From contig JAJDUR010000055.1 in the NCBI GenBank assembly GCA_022826585.1, forward strand, positions 1 to 64,000: a stretch of 64,000 nt of DNA. Direction: 5' to 3'. The position numbers were made by a program, and so were the translations under genes. The DNA comes from Dehalococcoidia bacterium (GTDB taxonomy: Bacteria > Chloroflexota > Dehalococcoidia > Tepidiformales > Tepidiformaceae). Under the pieces are notes generated by a model. That model saw only the letters and a list, made by a program, of their open reading frames with translations, was not told where the DNA came from and did no database searches. This document shows, in pieces, positions 33,436 to 44,416 of the stretch; the stretch's first letter is position 1; every line of letters begins with the position of its first letter.

Positions 33436-34314
33436 GTGCCTGAATCGATCGATCTCGCGGTCCTTGGCGGGAGCGGCTTCTACGAGATGCCGGGCCTACT
33501 CGGGGTTGAGGAGCTGGCCATCGACACGCCGTTCGGGCCGCCGAGCGACGCGATCCGGGTGGGGGAGCTTGAGGGGCGGCGGGTCGCGTTCCTGGCCAGG
33601 CACGGCCGGGGGCACCGGCTGCTGCCCTCGGAGATTCCCCAGCGGGCGAATTTCTGGGCGCTCAAGTCCCTGGGCGTGCAGCTGGTGCTGGCGGTGTCGG
33701 CGGTGGGGTCGCTGCGGGAGGAGTACGCGCCGGGACACCTGGTGGCGCCGGACCAGCTCATCGATCGGACGCGCGGGGACCGGCCCGGCACGTTCTTCGG
33801 CGAGGGCGTGGTCGCGCACGTGTCGTTCGCGGAGCCGTTCTGCGAGGACCTGCGGAGGCGGGCGCTGGCGGCGGCGCGGGAGGCGGGGGCGACGGCGCAC
33901 GACGGGGGCGCCTACGTGACGATCGAGGGTCCGGCCTTCGGGACGAAGGCCGAGAGCGAGCTGTACCGCTCGTGGGGCGCGAGCCTGGTGGGGATGACGG
34001 CGATTCCCGAGGCGAAGCTGGCCCGCGAGGCGGAGCTCTGCTACGCGATGCTCGCGGCCGTGACCGACTACGACGCCTGGCACGAGGCGGAGGAGGCGGT
34101 CGACGCCACCACCGTCATGACGCGGCTGGCGGAGAACGTCGAGGTCAGCCGGGAGGCGGTGGCGAGGCTGGCGGCGGCGCTGGGGGCCGAGGTTTGCGAC
34201 TGCGGCCGGGCGCTGGACGCGGGGCTCGTCACACCCCCCCGGGCAATCCCGGCGAAGGCGCGGGATCGGCTGGCGCCCATCCTCGCCAGGCGGCTGGGGG
34301 CGGACGACGCATGA
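33436..34314 (+). CDS. mtnP: S-methyl-5'-thioadenosine phosphorylase
   Basis: 292 residues. Splits methylthioadenosine with phosphate to adenine and methylthioribose-1-phosphate. LAVLGGSGFYEM (phosphate loop), RHGRGHRLLPSEIPQRANFWALKSLGV, TIEGPAFGTKAES, and VGMTAIPEAKLAREAELCYAMLA with VTDYD (purine site Asp) follow the MTAP pattern. The GTG start fits both alignment and the upstream TAGACT. Its last bases overlap the kinase start as ATGA. Confidence 0.94.
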   Translation: MPESIDLAVLGGSGFYEMPGLLGVEELAIDTPFGPPSDAIRVGELEGRRVAFLARHGRGHRLLPSEIPQRANFWALKSLGVQLVLAVSAVGSLREEYAPGHLVAPDQLIDRTRGDRPGTFFGEGVVAHVSFAEPFCEDLRRRALAAAREAGATAHDGGAYVTIEGPAFGTKAESELYRSWGASLVGMTAIPEAKLAREAELCYAMLAAVTDYDAWHEAEEAVDATTVMTRLAENVEVSREAVARLAAALGAEVCDCGRALDAGLVTPPRAIPAKARDRLAPILARRLGADDA

Positions 34315-35225
34315 CGCTGCTGGTCGCGGGCTGGGTGGCGCTGGACGAGATCGAGACGCCGTTCGCGAAGGTCGAGCAGTCGCTGGGGGGCTCGGCGACA
34401 TGCGCGGCGCTGGCGGCGGCGCAGTTCACCGATGTGCGGTTGCTGGCGGCGATCGGCGAGGACTTCCCCGAGGGCGAGCGAGCGAAGCTGGAGGGCCGGG
34501 GCATCGACCTTGCGGGGCTGACGACGATCGCGGGCGGGACGACGAGCCGCTGGGGCGCGCGCTACCACTACGACATGAACACGCGGGACACGCTCTACAC
34601 GCACCTGGGGGTGAACGACGGCTGGCAGCCCGTCCTGCCAGAGGGGTGGGAGGATTGCAGCACGGCGTTCATGGCGGCGGACGACCCCGCCGCCCAGCAA
34701 GGGCTGCTGGCCGCGCTCACGGCGCCGCGGGCGACGATGGTCGACACGATCCAGATCTACATCGACACGGCACGGGAAGGGGTGGAGGCGGCCATGCGGG
34801 AGGCGGACTTCGCCTCGATGAACGAGACGGAGGCGCGGCAGCTGACGGGGATAGCGAGCATCGCGAAGGCTGGGCGGGCGCTGGTGGAGGCGGGGACACG
34901 GGCGGCGTTGATCAAGCTGGGCGAGTACGGGGCGGTGTACGTGAGCGAGGACGACTACTTCGTGGCGCCGGGCTACCCGCTGGAGGAAGTGGTGGACCCG
35001 ACGGGAGCGGGGGACACGTTCGCGGGCGCGTTCCTGGGCTACCTGGACACGGCCGCGGAGGTTTCGGCGCGGGAGATCCGGCGGGCGATCATCTACGGAT
35101 CGACGGTGGCGTCGTTCGCGGTGGAGGGGTTCGGGCCCAACCGGCTGCTGGAGCTGACGCGCGAGGAGGTCGAAGCGCGGTATCGTGAGTTCCGTACGCT
35201 TACGCATATCGAGGAGAGCGACTAG
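34311..35225 (+). CDS. PfkB-family carbohydrate/nucleoside kinase
   Basis: 304 residues. The C-terminal PfkB signature DPTGAGDTFAGAFLGYL carries the catalytic Asp, and the N-terminal part has the substrate lid region (SLGGSATCAALAAAQF). Placed between mtnP and ahcY it may phosphorylate adenosine from SAH hydrolysis, but ribokinase-like and other sugar specificities are equally open. ATG overlaps the mtnP stop; the next gene's GTG overlaps its own stop by one base. Confidence 0.85.
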   Translation: MTLLVAGWVALDEIETPFAKVEQSLGGSATCAALAAAQFTDVRLLAAIGEDFPEGERAKLEGRGIDLAGLTTIAGGTTSRWGARYHYDMNTRDTLYTHLGVNDGWQPVLPEGWEDCSTAFMAADDPAAQQGLLAALTAPRATMVDTIQIYIDTAREGVEAAMREADFASMNETEARQLTGIASIAKAGRALVEAGTRAALIKLGEYGAVYVSEDDYFVAPGYPLEEVVDPTGAGDTFAGAFLGYLDTAAEVSAREIRRAIIYGSTVASFAVEGFGPNRLLELTREEVEARYREFRTLTHIEESD

Positions 35226-36130
35226 TGGCGGAACGGGGACTTCCCTGGGCAGCAAGCGCGGAGGAGCGCCAGTACGTCGTGAAGGCGCTGCGCAGTCGCG
35301 AGGCGATCCGGGAGCTGCTGCAGCCGCAGCGAGAGCACGCGGCCTACGCCCTGGCGCAGCTCGAGCCGGGGCTGTACGAGCGGACGCGGTGGTTCACGGC
35401 GGAGGGGCCCGGTGGCCGGGGACTCGTCACGCACAGCCGGGGAGGGCTGGGGGACGCGACGTTCGTCATGGGCGATCCGGAGGCGGTTGCCGCCATCCTC
35501 GCGATCGAGCCGGGGCCCGCGCGCAGCTACCTTAGCTGCCGGCGCGAGCACGTCGACGCGGTGCGAACGGTGAGCAGCCTCTCGAACAGCCAGCCGATGC
35601 TGCGCATGGCCGTGACTGCCGCCAGGTTCCAGCCACGGGAGCCCGTTCCCGCGGTCCGGCTCCTGGGGATCGACATCCGGCGCATCAACCAGCTTTACGG
35701 TTCCGACGGCAATCCGACGTACTACGAGTCCGGGCACATCGACGCGGGGGTGTATCGGGGGGTGGTCATCGGCGGGCGGCTGGTCGCGATCGCGGGGACG
35801 CACGCGGTCTCGCCGCGGGAGCGGGTGGCGGTGGTGGGAAACGTGTTCACACACCCGCGTCACCGGGGGCAGGGCTACGCGACGGCGGCCACAAGCGCGG
35901 CGACCGGGGCGCTGCTCGAGACCTGCGACACGGTCGTGCTCACAGTCGACCCCGCGAACGCGCCCGCCGTCACGGCGTACCGGCGGCTCGGGTACCGCGA
36001 CGCGGGGGAGATGATCGAGGCGACGGCAACGCGCCGGGACTCGGCGGCGCTGCTGGCGCTGCCGCGCAAGCTGCTGGGGCGGATACGGGGGCGCGAGCGC
36101 GGCGGAGCGCTTGTCTCCGTTCGCTTGTAG
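35225..36130 (+). CDS. GNAT-family N-acetyltransferase
   Basis: 301 residues; the acetyl-CoA loop is VFTHPRHRGQGYATAATSA around residue 210, with a typical final beta strand AVTAYRRLGYRDAGE. The N-terminal half has no clear relation. Starts on GTG sharing one base with the kinase stop. In an operon for SAM recycling it may acetylate a metabolite or protein; nothing in the sequence says which. Confidence 0.82.
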   Translation: MAERGLPWAASAEERQYVVKALRSREAIRELLQPQREHAAYALAQLEPGLYERTRWFTAEGPGGRGLVTHSRGGLGDATFVMGDPEAVAAILAIEPGPARSYLSCRREHVDAVRTVSSLSNSQPMLRMAVTAARFQPREPVPAVRLLGIDIRRINQLYGSDGNPTYYESGHIDAGVYRGVVIGGRLVAIAGTHAVSPRERVAVVGNVFTHPRHRGQGYATAATSAATGALLETCDTVVLTVDPANAPAVTAYRRLGYRDAGEMIEATATRRDSAALLALPRKLLGRIRGRERGGALVSVRL

Positions 36131-36139
36131 TCTCTCTAG

Positions 36140-38628
<2,489 letters not shown>

Positions 38629-38640
38629 CGTTCGAGGAGC

Positions 38641-39645
38641 ATGGACGCGATCATCCTCGTCGGAGGGCAGGGAGCGCGGCTGCGGCCGCTGACCCTGACG
38701 CGCCACAAGAGCCTCATCCCGGTCGCGAACCGCCCGGCGCTCGATCACCTGCTGGATTGGCTGGGGGGCCACGGCATCGAGCGGGTCGTGCTGGCGTTGG
38801 GCCAGCACCAGGACGACCTCGTGGACGCGTACCCGGAGGGGGATCGGGGGGCGCTCACGATCACGCACGTGGTGGAGCGGGAGCGGTTGGAGTCGGGGGG
38901 CGCGATCCGGAACGCGGTGCGGTTGGCGGAGGTGGAGGGGCGGTTCCTGGTGCTGAACGGAGACGTGTACGTGGACTTCGACCTGGGGGCGGCGCTGGCG
39001 GCGCACGACGAGACGGGCGCGCGCCTGACGCTGGCGCTCTGCAGGGTGGGGAATCCGTCGGCCTTCGGGGTGGCGGTGGTGGACGGGGATTCACGGATTA
39101 CCGGGTTCGTCGAGAAGCCGCCGCCGGGGACGGCGCCGAGCGACCTCGTGAACGCGGGCGTGTGGGTGTTCGAGCCGGACCTGGTGGGGGATATCCCGCC
39201 GGGGGCGGTGCGGGTGGAGGAGACGCTGTTCCCGTCGCTGGTGGGGCGCGGGGAAAACGTGCTGGGCTACCGCTTCGAGGGGCTGTGGGCGGACCTCGGC
39301 ACGCCGGGGCGCTACCTCGAGCTCTCGCGAGCGCTGGTGGAGCGGGACGGGGCGCCGTTGGTCCCCGGGGACGCCGAGGTGGCGGACGACGCGACCATCG
39401 AGGGCACCGCGCTGGGGGCGGGGAGCGCCGTGGGCAAAGGCGCGCGCGTGACCGGGTCGGTGCTGTGGGAGGATGTGCGGGTGGAGGCGAACGCGCAGGT
39501 GCGGGACTCGGTGGTGGCCGACGGCGTGACGATCGGGGAGGGAGCGGTCGTGCGCGGGGCGGTGCTGGGGCGGGGGGCGAGCGTGGCTCGGGGCGCCCGC
39601 CTGCGTCCGGGCGAGATCGTTGAGCCGGGGGAGCGGCGGGGGTGA
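38641..39645 (+). CDS. Sugar-phosphate nucleotidyltransferase
   Basis: 334 residues. N-terminal Rossmann nucleotidyltransferase (AIILVGGQGARLRPLT, RHKSLIPVANRP, LVLNGDVYVDFD) and a C-terminal left-handed beta-helix of hexapeptide repeats (VADDATIEGTALGAGSAVG). The closest functional type is mannose-1-phosphate guanylyltransferase, but glucose-1-phosphate thymidylyl- or uridylyltransferase is possible. GAGGAG precedes the ATG. Followed after four bases by a phosphohexomutase, so together they would make a nucleotide sugar. Confidence 0.85.
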   Translation: MDAIILVGGQGARLRPLTLTRHKSLIPVANRPALDHLLDWLGGHGIERVVLALGQHQDDLVDAYPEGDRGALTITHVVERERLESGGAIRNAVRLAEVEGRFLVLNGDVYVDFDLGAALAAHDETGARLTLALCRVGNPSAFGVAVVDGDSRITGFVEKPPPGTAPSDLVNAGVWVFEPDLVGDIPPGAVRVEETLFPSLVGRGENVLGYRFEGLWADLGTPGRYLELSRALVERDGAPLVPGDAEVADDATIEGTALGAGSAVGKGARVTGSVLWEDVRVEANAQVRDSVVADGVTIGEGAVVRGAVLGRGASVARGARLRPGEIVEPGERRG

Positions 39646-39649
39646 GCCG

Positions 39650-41077
39650 ATGACGGAGAACCCTGTGCGATTCGGGACGGACGGCTGGCGCGCCATCATG
39701 GGGGAGGCGTTCACGTTCGAGAACGTGCGCGCTTGCGCGCAGGCGGTGGCGGAGCACTTCGCGGAGACGCGGGGGCGGGGCGAGCCGCTGATCGTCGGGT
39801 ACGACACGCGGTTCCAGTCGGACGAGTTCGCGCTGGCGGTGGCGCGGGTGCTGGCGGGGAACGGCTTCCAGGTGCAGCTGACGGACCGGCCCGCGCCGAC
39901 GCCCGCACTGAGCTACCGCATCATCGAGGCGGGGGCGGGCGGCGGCGTGATCGTGACGAGCAGCCACAACCCCTTCCGCTGGAACGGGATCAAGGTGAAG
40001 CCGCACTACGGCGGCAGCGCCAGCCCGGAGATCGTGGCGGACATCGAGCGGCGCGTGCCCGCCATCCTCGCGGACCCGGCGGGGCCGAAGCTGGCGCCGG
40101 CGGACTCGGATGCGATCACGCGCTTCGACCCGATCCCGGGGTATCTGGCGGGCCTGGGACGGCAGGTCGACCTCGCGCGCATCCGCGGGGCGGGGCTGCG
40201 GGTGGCCGTCGACCCCATGTACGGGGCGGGGGCGGGGCTGCTGCCGGAGCTGCTCGACGGCGGCAGCACGACCGTCGAGGAGATTCACGCGGAGCGGAAC
40301 CCCCTCTTCCCCGGGCTGCGAGCGCCGGAGCCGATCGCTTCGAACCTTGACGCGCTGCTGTCGCTGGTTGCGGGCGGGAGCTTCGACGCGGGCGTCGCGA
40401 ACGACGGGGACGCCGACCGGGTGGGGCTGGTCGACGGGTCGGGGGCGTACGTCGATCAGCTGCGGACGTTCGCCCTGCTGGTCGAGTACCTGCTGGGGGC
40501 GCGGGGGCTGCGGGGGGCGGTGGTGAAGTCGGTGACGACGACGGCGATGGCGCGACTGCTGGCCGAGCACCACGGCGCGGACTGCATCGAGACGCCGGTC
40601 GGGTTCAAGCACATCGGGCCGGTGATGATGCGTGAGGACGCGCTCATCGGGGGCGAGGAGAGCGGGGGGTACGGCTTCCGGGGGCACCTTCCGGAGCGCG
40701 ACGGCATCCTCTCGGCGCTCTACCTGCTGGACGCAATGGCGATCAGCGGGAAGGGTCCGACCGAGCTGCTGGAAGACGTGTTCGCGATCACGGGGCCGCA
40801 CTTCTACGAGCGGGTCGACACCGAGTTGGAGCCGGGCGCGAACGCCGCCGTGAAGGCGGCGCTCGACGCGGCCTCGCCCACGGAGTTCGCGGGGCTGCCG
40901 GTGACGGGGGTCGACACCACGGACGGGTGGCGCTTCCTGCTGTCGGAGGGGTGGGTGCTGTTCCGGCTCTCGGGAACGGAGCCGCTGCTGCGCATCTACA
41001 CGGAGCTGCGGGACGAGTCGAAGGTGGGGCCGGTGATCGAGGCGGGGCAGGCGCTGGTGGGGGATGCGCTCGCCTGA
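39650..41077 (+). CDS. Phosphoglucomutase/phosphomannomutase
   Basis: 475 residues of the alpha-D-phosphohexomutase family. Phosphoserine loop VTSSHNPFRWNGIK, metal loop NDGDADRVG, sugar loop GGEESGGYG and phosphate loop FRLSGTEPLLRIY are all in order. ATG at 39650 is preferred over a GTG 30 bases upstream, which lies inside the preceding gene. Supplies hexose-1-phosphate for the adjoining nucleotidyltransferase. Confidence 0.93.
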   Translation: MTENPVRFGTDGWRAIMGEAFTFENVRACAQAVAEHFAETRGRGEPLIVGYDTRFQSDEFALAVARVLAGNGFQVQLTDRPAPTPALSYRIIEAGAGGGVIVTSSHNPFRWNGIKVKPHYGGSASPEIVADIERRVPAILADPAGPKLAPADSDAITRFDPIPGYLAGLGRQVDLARIRGAGLRVAVDPMYGAGAGLLPELLDGGSTTVEEIHAERNPLFPGLRAPEPIASNLDALLSLVAGGSFDAGVANDGDADRVGLVDGSGAYVDQLRTFALLVEYLLGARGLRGAVVKSVTTTAMARLLAEHHGADCIETPVGFKHIGPVMMREDALIGGEESGGYGFRGHLPERDGILSALYLLDAMAISGKGPTELLEDVFAITGPHFYERVDTELEPGANAAVKAALDAASPTEFAGLPVTGVDTTDGWRFLLSEGWVLFRLSGTEPLLRIYTELRDESKVGPVIEAGQALVGDALA

Positions 41078-41099
41078 GGCCCGTGTGCACGGGGCGTGC

Positions 41100-41128
41100 T
41101 TCACGTAAGAAGGGATCGGGCCTACACT
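41100..41128 (+). promoter_or_regulatory. Promoter of ilvBN
   Basis: TTCACG (41100-41105) and TACACT (41123-41128) are 17 bases apart, the ideal spacing for a sigma-70-type promoter. The transcript would start near 41135, leaving about 170 bases of leader before ilvB, in contrast with the leaderless genes elsewhere in the window. Confidence 0.6.
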
Positions 41129-41140
41129 CGGGGTGGCTCA

Positions 41141-41264
41141 CTGGAGGGACAGCGGCTTACCGGTCGCGCCTCCGCTCGCTGAAACGCCCGGGGCGAGGCG
41201 CCACCGCCAAACCCAGGGCCGCCACGACCGAATGGCGTGGCAGGCACCGGTCAGCCCCTACCAG
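41141..41264 (+). ncRNA. Candidate structured leader RNA upstream of ilvB
   Basis: The leader folds by eye into a closed multibranch structure. 41154-41164 pairs with 41246-41256 (10 pairs, one mismatch); outside it 41141-41148 pairs with 41257-41264 (seven pairs, one mismatch). Inside are two hairpins: 41166-41172/41195-41201 (7 bp, extended by 4 bp) and 41220-41224/41233-41237 (5 bp, eight-base loop). A five-base bulge (ACAGC) lies on the 5' side. It fits no riboswitch class I can recall. Amino-acid sensing for ilvBN would be sensible, but no ligand can be named, and no leader peptide rich in Ile, Val or Leu codons is present. Confidence 0.45.
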
Positions 41265-41305
41265 GGCACAGGCCGGCAAATCAGAGCCGTTGGAAGGACT
41301 CGACC

Positions 41306-42997
41306 ATGGTTCGGATGACGGGATCCCAGATCCTGCTGGAGTGTCTCCAGCGGGAGGGCGTATCGACGATATTCGGGTACCCGGGCGGGGTGGTGCTACC
41401 GCTCTACGACACGCTGCCGCAGTTTCCCGCGATCCAGCACGTGCTCGTCAGGCACGAGCAGGGCGCGGCGCACATGGCCGACGGCTATGCGCGAGCCTCG
41501 GGCGAGGTAGGCGTCTGCCTGGCGACGAGCGGGCCGGGAGCGACGAACCTGGTGACGGGCATCGCCACCTCGTTCCTGGACTCGACGCCGATGGTGGCGA
41601 TCACCGGGAACGTGGCGCGCACGCTGCTCGGCAAGGACGGCTTCCAGGAAGCCGACATCACGGGAATCACGCAGCCCATCACGAAGCACAACTACCTCGT
41701 GATGCGGGCCGAGAACATCGCCATGACGATCCGGGAGGCGTTCCACATCGCCCGGTCGGGCCGGCCCGGACCGGTACACGTCGACATTCCGAAGGACGTG
41801 TTCCAGGAGGAGGCGGAGTTCGAGTGGCCGGAGGAGATCAACCTGCGGGGCTACCGTCCCACGACGAAGGGGCACGCGGGGATGATCCGGCGGGCCGCCG
41901 ACGCGATTAACGGGGCGGAGCGCCCGATCATCATCTCCGGGCACGGGATCGTGTGGGGCGACGCCTCGGACGAGCTGGTCACGCTCGCGGAGAAGGCGCA
42001 GATCCCCGTGATCACGACGTTCCTCGGGATCGGGGGCTTCCCCGAGACGCACAACCTGAGCTACGGGTTCCTGGGCATGCACGGCATGTACCACGCGAAC
42101 ATGGCGGCGGACGAGGCGGACGTCGTGATCGGCATCGGGATGCGGTTCGACGACCGCGCGATGGGCCGGTTCAACGACTTCAACCCGGACGCGACGATCG
42201 TGCATATCGACATCGACCCGGCGGAGATCGGCAAGAACCTGCCGACGGCGATCCCGGTGGTCGGCCACGTGAAGCGCGTGCTTCCGGAGCTGACCGAGCG
42301 CATCGAGCGTCGCGACCGGTCGAAGTGGCTGGGTTGGATCGACAAGGTGGAGGAGGAGCACCCGAGTCTGGAGATCCGGGAGACGCGGCGCCTCATCCCG
42401 CAGGAGATCGTGCGCACGCTGTACGACGAGACGCAGGGCACGGCGACGCTGGTGACGGGCGTGGGCCAGCACCAGATGTGGGCCGGCCAGCACTACTTCT
42501 ACGACAGTCCGCGCAAGCTGGTCTCGTCGGGCGGGCTGGGCACGATGGGGTTCGAGCTGCCCGCGGCCATCGGGGCGCAGATGGGCATGCCGGACTCGGA
42601 AGTCTGGGCAATCTGCGGAGACGCGGGTTTCCAGATGACGATGCAGGAGCTGGCCGTCTGCGTGGACGAACGGCTGCCCGTGAAGATCGCGATCATGAAC
42701 AACGGCTACCTGGGCATGGTTCGGCAGTGGCAGGAGCTGTTCTACGACGAGAACTTCGTCTCGGTGGCGGTGACGCAGCCGGACTTCTGCAAGCTGGCGG
42801 AGGCGTACGGCATCCGCGCGCTGCGGGTGGAGACGAAGGGGGACGTGCTTCCCGCCATCCAAGAGGCGCGCAACTACGACGGCCCGATCCTGATCGACTT
42901 CCATGTCGACCAGGACGAGAACGTGTGGCCGATGGTTCCGGCGGGGGCTGCCCTCTCGGAGACGATCGAGATGCCGGAGAAGGAGCTCGTGCGATGA
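41306..42997 (+). CDS. ilvB: Acetolactate synthase large subunit
   Basis: 563 residues, thiamine-diphosphate enzyme for the first common step of valine, leucine and isoleucine synthesis. GYPGGVVLPLYD, HEQGAAHMADGYARASG (with the catalytic Glu), GPGATNLVTGIA, and the ThDP motif CGDAGFQMT...NNGYLGMVRQW are present. ATG at 41306 has GGAAGG eight bases upstream; the open frame upstream lies in the structured leader and is rejected. Its stop overlaps the ilvN start as ATGA. Confidence 0.96.
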   Translation: MVRMTGSQILLECLQREGVSTIFGYPGGVVLPLYDTLPQFPAIQHVLVRHEQGAAHMADGYARASGEVGVCLATSGPGATNLVTGIATSFLDSTPMVAITGNVARTLLGKDGFQEADITGITQPITKHNYLVMRAENIAMTIREAFHIARSGRPGPVHVDIPKDVFQEEAEFEWPEEINLRGYRPTTKGHAGMIRRAADAINGAERPIIISGHGIVWGDASDELVTLAEKAQIPVITTFLGIGGFPETHNLSYGFLGMHGMYHANMAADEADVVIGIGMRFDDRAMGRFNDFNPDATIVHIDIDPAEIGKNLPTAIPVVGHVKRVLPELTERIERRDRSKWLGWIDKVEEEHPSLEIRETRRLIPQEIVRTLYDETQGTATLVTGVGQHQMWAGQHYFYDSPRKLVSSGGLGTMGFELPAAIGAQMGMPDSEVWAICGDAGFQMTMQELAVCVDERLPVKIAIMNNGYLGMVRQWQELFYDENFVSVAVTQPDFCKLAEAYGIRALRVETKGDVLPAIQEARNYDGPILIDFHVDQDENVWPMVPAGAALSETIEMPEKELVR

Positions 42998-43596
42998 CGA
43001 CCAGCAACGGAACGAAGCCGAGCCATCACACGGTCGTCGCCATCGTCGAGGACAAACCGGGCGTGCTGCAGCGCGTGGCGGGGCTGTTCCGGCGGCGGGG
43101 CTTCAACATCGAGTCGCTGGCGGTTGGCCCCACGGAGCTCGACGGCCTGAGCCGCATGACGATCATCGTCGACGGAGCGAGCGCGCCGGTGGAGCAGGTG
43201 GAAAAGCAGCTCTACAAGCTCATCGACGTGGTGAAGGTGAGCGACCTGACCCACGACGACGCGATCAAGCGGGAGCTGGCGTTGCTGAAGGTGCGCTGCA
43301 ACAACGTGAACCGGCACGAGCTGCTGGACATCGCGAACGTGTTCCGGGCGGACGTGATCGACATGGCGACGAACTCGCTGATGCTCCAGGTCGTCGGCGA
43401 TGACGACAAGATCGACGGGCTCATCAAGATGTGCGAGCCCTACGGCATCCGGGAGCTCTCGCGGACGGGCACGATCGCGATGACGCGCGGGCAGAAGACG
43501 ACGACGGTGCACGAGTCGGAGCCGGAGGCGATCGCGCGGGTGCACCAGAGCCAAGGCCGTCGCGTGGAGGCGGACCTGCCCTTCAGCAGCGACTAG
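42994..43596 (+). CDS. ilvN: Acetolactate synthase small (regulatory) subunit
   Basis: 200 residues. N-terminal ACT domain (VVAIVEDKPGVLQRVAGLFRRRGFNIESL) that binds valine as feedback inhibitor, then the ALS_ss C-terminal domain (LALLKVRC, VIDMATNSLMLQVVG, GIRELSRTGTIAMTRG). Translationally coupled to ilvB, as usual. The last 25 or so residues are longer than in most homologues. Confidence 0.95.
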   Translation: MTTSNGTKPSHHTVVAIVEDKPGVLQRVAGLFRRRGFNIESLAVGPTELDGLSRMTIIVDGASAPVEQVEKQLYKLIDVVKVSDLTHDDAIKRELALLKVRCNNVNRHELLDIANVFRADVIDMATNSLMLQVVGDDDKIDGLIKMCEPYGIRELSRTGTIAMTRGQKTTTVHESEPEAIARVHQSQGRRVEADLPFSSD

Positions 43597-43605
43597 CGCC
43601 GGTCG

Positions 43606-44040
43606 CTACGCCTGCCCCGGCGTGGGCCCCGACTCATCCGGGAAGGGGTTGAACACCGGCACGGCTGCGGGTTCGAAGTGCCTCACATTGCGAGTCACGA
43701 CCGTGAGGCCATGCTCCAGCGCCGTGGCCGCAATCAGCAGGTCGGCACTCTCGTAGCCGAGAGCGGCGGAGAGTCGACCCCAGCGCTGGGCGGTGGGGAG
43801 ATCGACAGGTAGGACGCGGTCGCCGTACCAGGCGAGTACGCGCTCAAGCCAGACGGACAACTCGTGTGCGAAGACCGGGTCCCTGCGCTGCTGCCGCTCG
43901 ACGCCACGCTCGACCTCACCGACCGTTACGACGCTGAGAAAGAGCTCGGACGTGCGCTGGGCGGTCAGCCAGCGGGCGGCGTCGGGGTGGCGGTCACCTC
44001 GACGGAGCGCGGACAGCACGTCGGTATCGACCAGGAACAT
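43606..44040 (-). CDS. vapC: PIN-domain toxin of VapBC type
   Basis: 144 residues, probable RNase. PIN acidic residues in MFLVDTDVLSAL, the Glu in VTVGEVERGV, and the Asp pair in YESADLLIAATALEHGL and VTRNVRHF. Its ATG overlaps the antitoxin's TGA (TGATG), the classic toxin-antitoxin order antitoxin-toxin. Convergent with ilvN, nine bases apart. Confidence 0.92.
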   Translation of the reverse strand: MFLVDTDVLSALRRGDRHPDAARWLTAQRTSELFLSVVTVGEVERGVERQQRRDPVFAHELSVWLERVLAWYGDRVLPVDLPTAQRWGRLSAALGYESADLLIAATALEHGLTVVTRNVRHFEPAAVPVFNPFPDESGPTPGQA

Positions 44041-44294
44041 CAGAGGTCGGGCGACCGGGCAGGAACCGAGAGGCGATCGAATTCGCGGCCGTCCTGGGGG
44101 ATGTCGAGCAGGAGTTCCGCGAAGGTGGGGGCGTTCGCCTTCTCGATGTCGCGGAGGCGTTCGTATTCATCGACCGCCACCACCACCACGGCGGGCCGGC
44201 CCCGGCGGGTGACCCGCTGCGGATCGCCCGCGAGGGCGGCATCGACGACGGCACTGAAGCGGTTCTTGGCGTCCTGGAGGGGCCAGTCAGTCAT
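44040..44294 (-). CDS. vapB: Phd/YefM-type antitoxin of VapBC pair
   Basis: 84 residues. The N-terminal MTDWPLQDAKNRFSAVVDAAL and RVTRRGRPAVVVVAVDEYERL follow the Phd/YefM antitoxin DNA-binding fold; the C-terminus would wrap the toxin. The promoter directly upstream has a perfect TATAAT with an inverted repeat just after it, fitting self-repression by the antitoxin-toxin complex. Confidence 0.92.
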   Translation of the reverse strand: MTDWPLQDAKNRFSAVVDAALAGDPQRVTRRGRPAVVVVAVDEYERLRDIEKANAPTFAELLLDIPQDGREFDRLSVPARSPDL

Positions 44295-44306
44295 GTCCGT
44301 AACCAG

Positions 44307-44323
44307 CTAGATGTTCTGTCTAG
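44307..44323. promoter_or_regulatory. Inverted-repeat operator of vapBC
   Basis: CTAGA-TGTTCTG-TCTAG is a perfect 5+5 inverted repeat that begins directly after the -10 hexamer and would cover the transcription start, a normal place for a VapBC complex to block RNA polymerase. Confidence 0.6.
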
Positions 44324-44329
44324 ATTATA
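44324..44329 (-). promoter_or_regulatory. -10 element of vapBC promoter
   Basis: Consensus TATAAT on the minus strand, 29 bases before the vapB ATG; the only perfect consensus -10 at a gene start in the window. Confidence 0.65.
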
Positions 44330-44390
44330 CGCCACTCCGACGGCCAGTGAGTCGCTCGCGCCCACCCCCACCCGGCTGACGCGGCTACAG

Positions 44391-44415
44391 GCCCGGAGCC
44401 TTGCAGCCTCCGGGC
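44391..44415 (-). terminator. Hairpin directly after carboxylase alpha gene
   Basis: Perfect 8-bp stem (GCCCGGAG/CTCCGGGC) with a nine-base loop, starting one base past the stop on the minus strand. No T-run follows, so it is a weak or Rho-assisted terminator, or a 3'-end protector. Confidence 0.4.
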
Positions 44416-44416
44416 G

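Noticed and set aside
41141-41200. SAM-I-like bits in the ilvB leader (GGAGGGACAG and later TGAAACGCCCGG)
   Set aside because: The conserved kink-turn, pseudoknot and GCAACC parts are missing and the spacing is wrong; the match is probably chance in GC-rich RNA.
41211-41256. T-box-like sequence (GTGGCAGGCACCGG) before ilvB
   Set aside because: The near-invariant GGUGGNACCGCG is not present and no specifier loop can be drawn.
41133-41318. Leader peptide for attenuation of ilvB
   Set aside because: The short frame has few Ile, Val or Leu codons and no ribosome-binding site.
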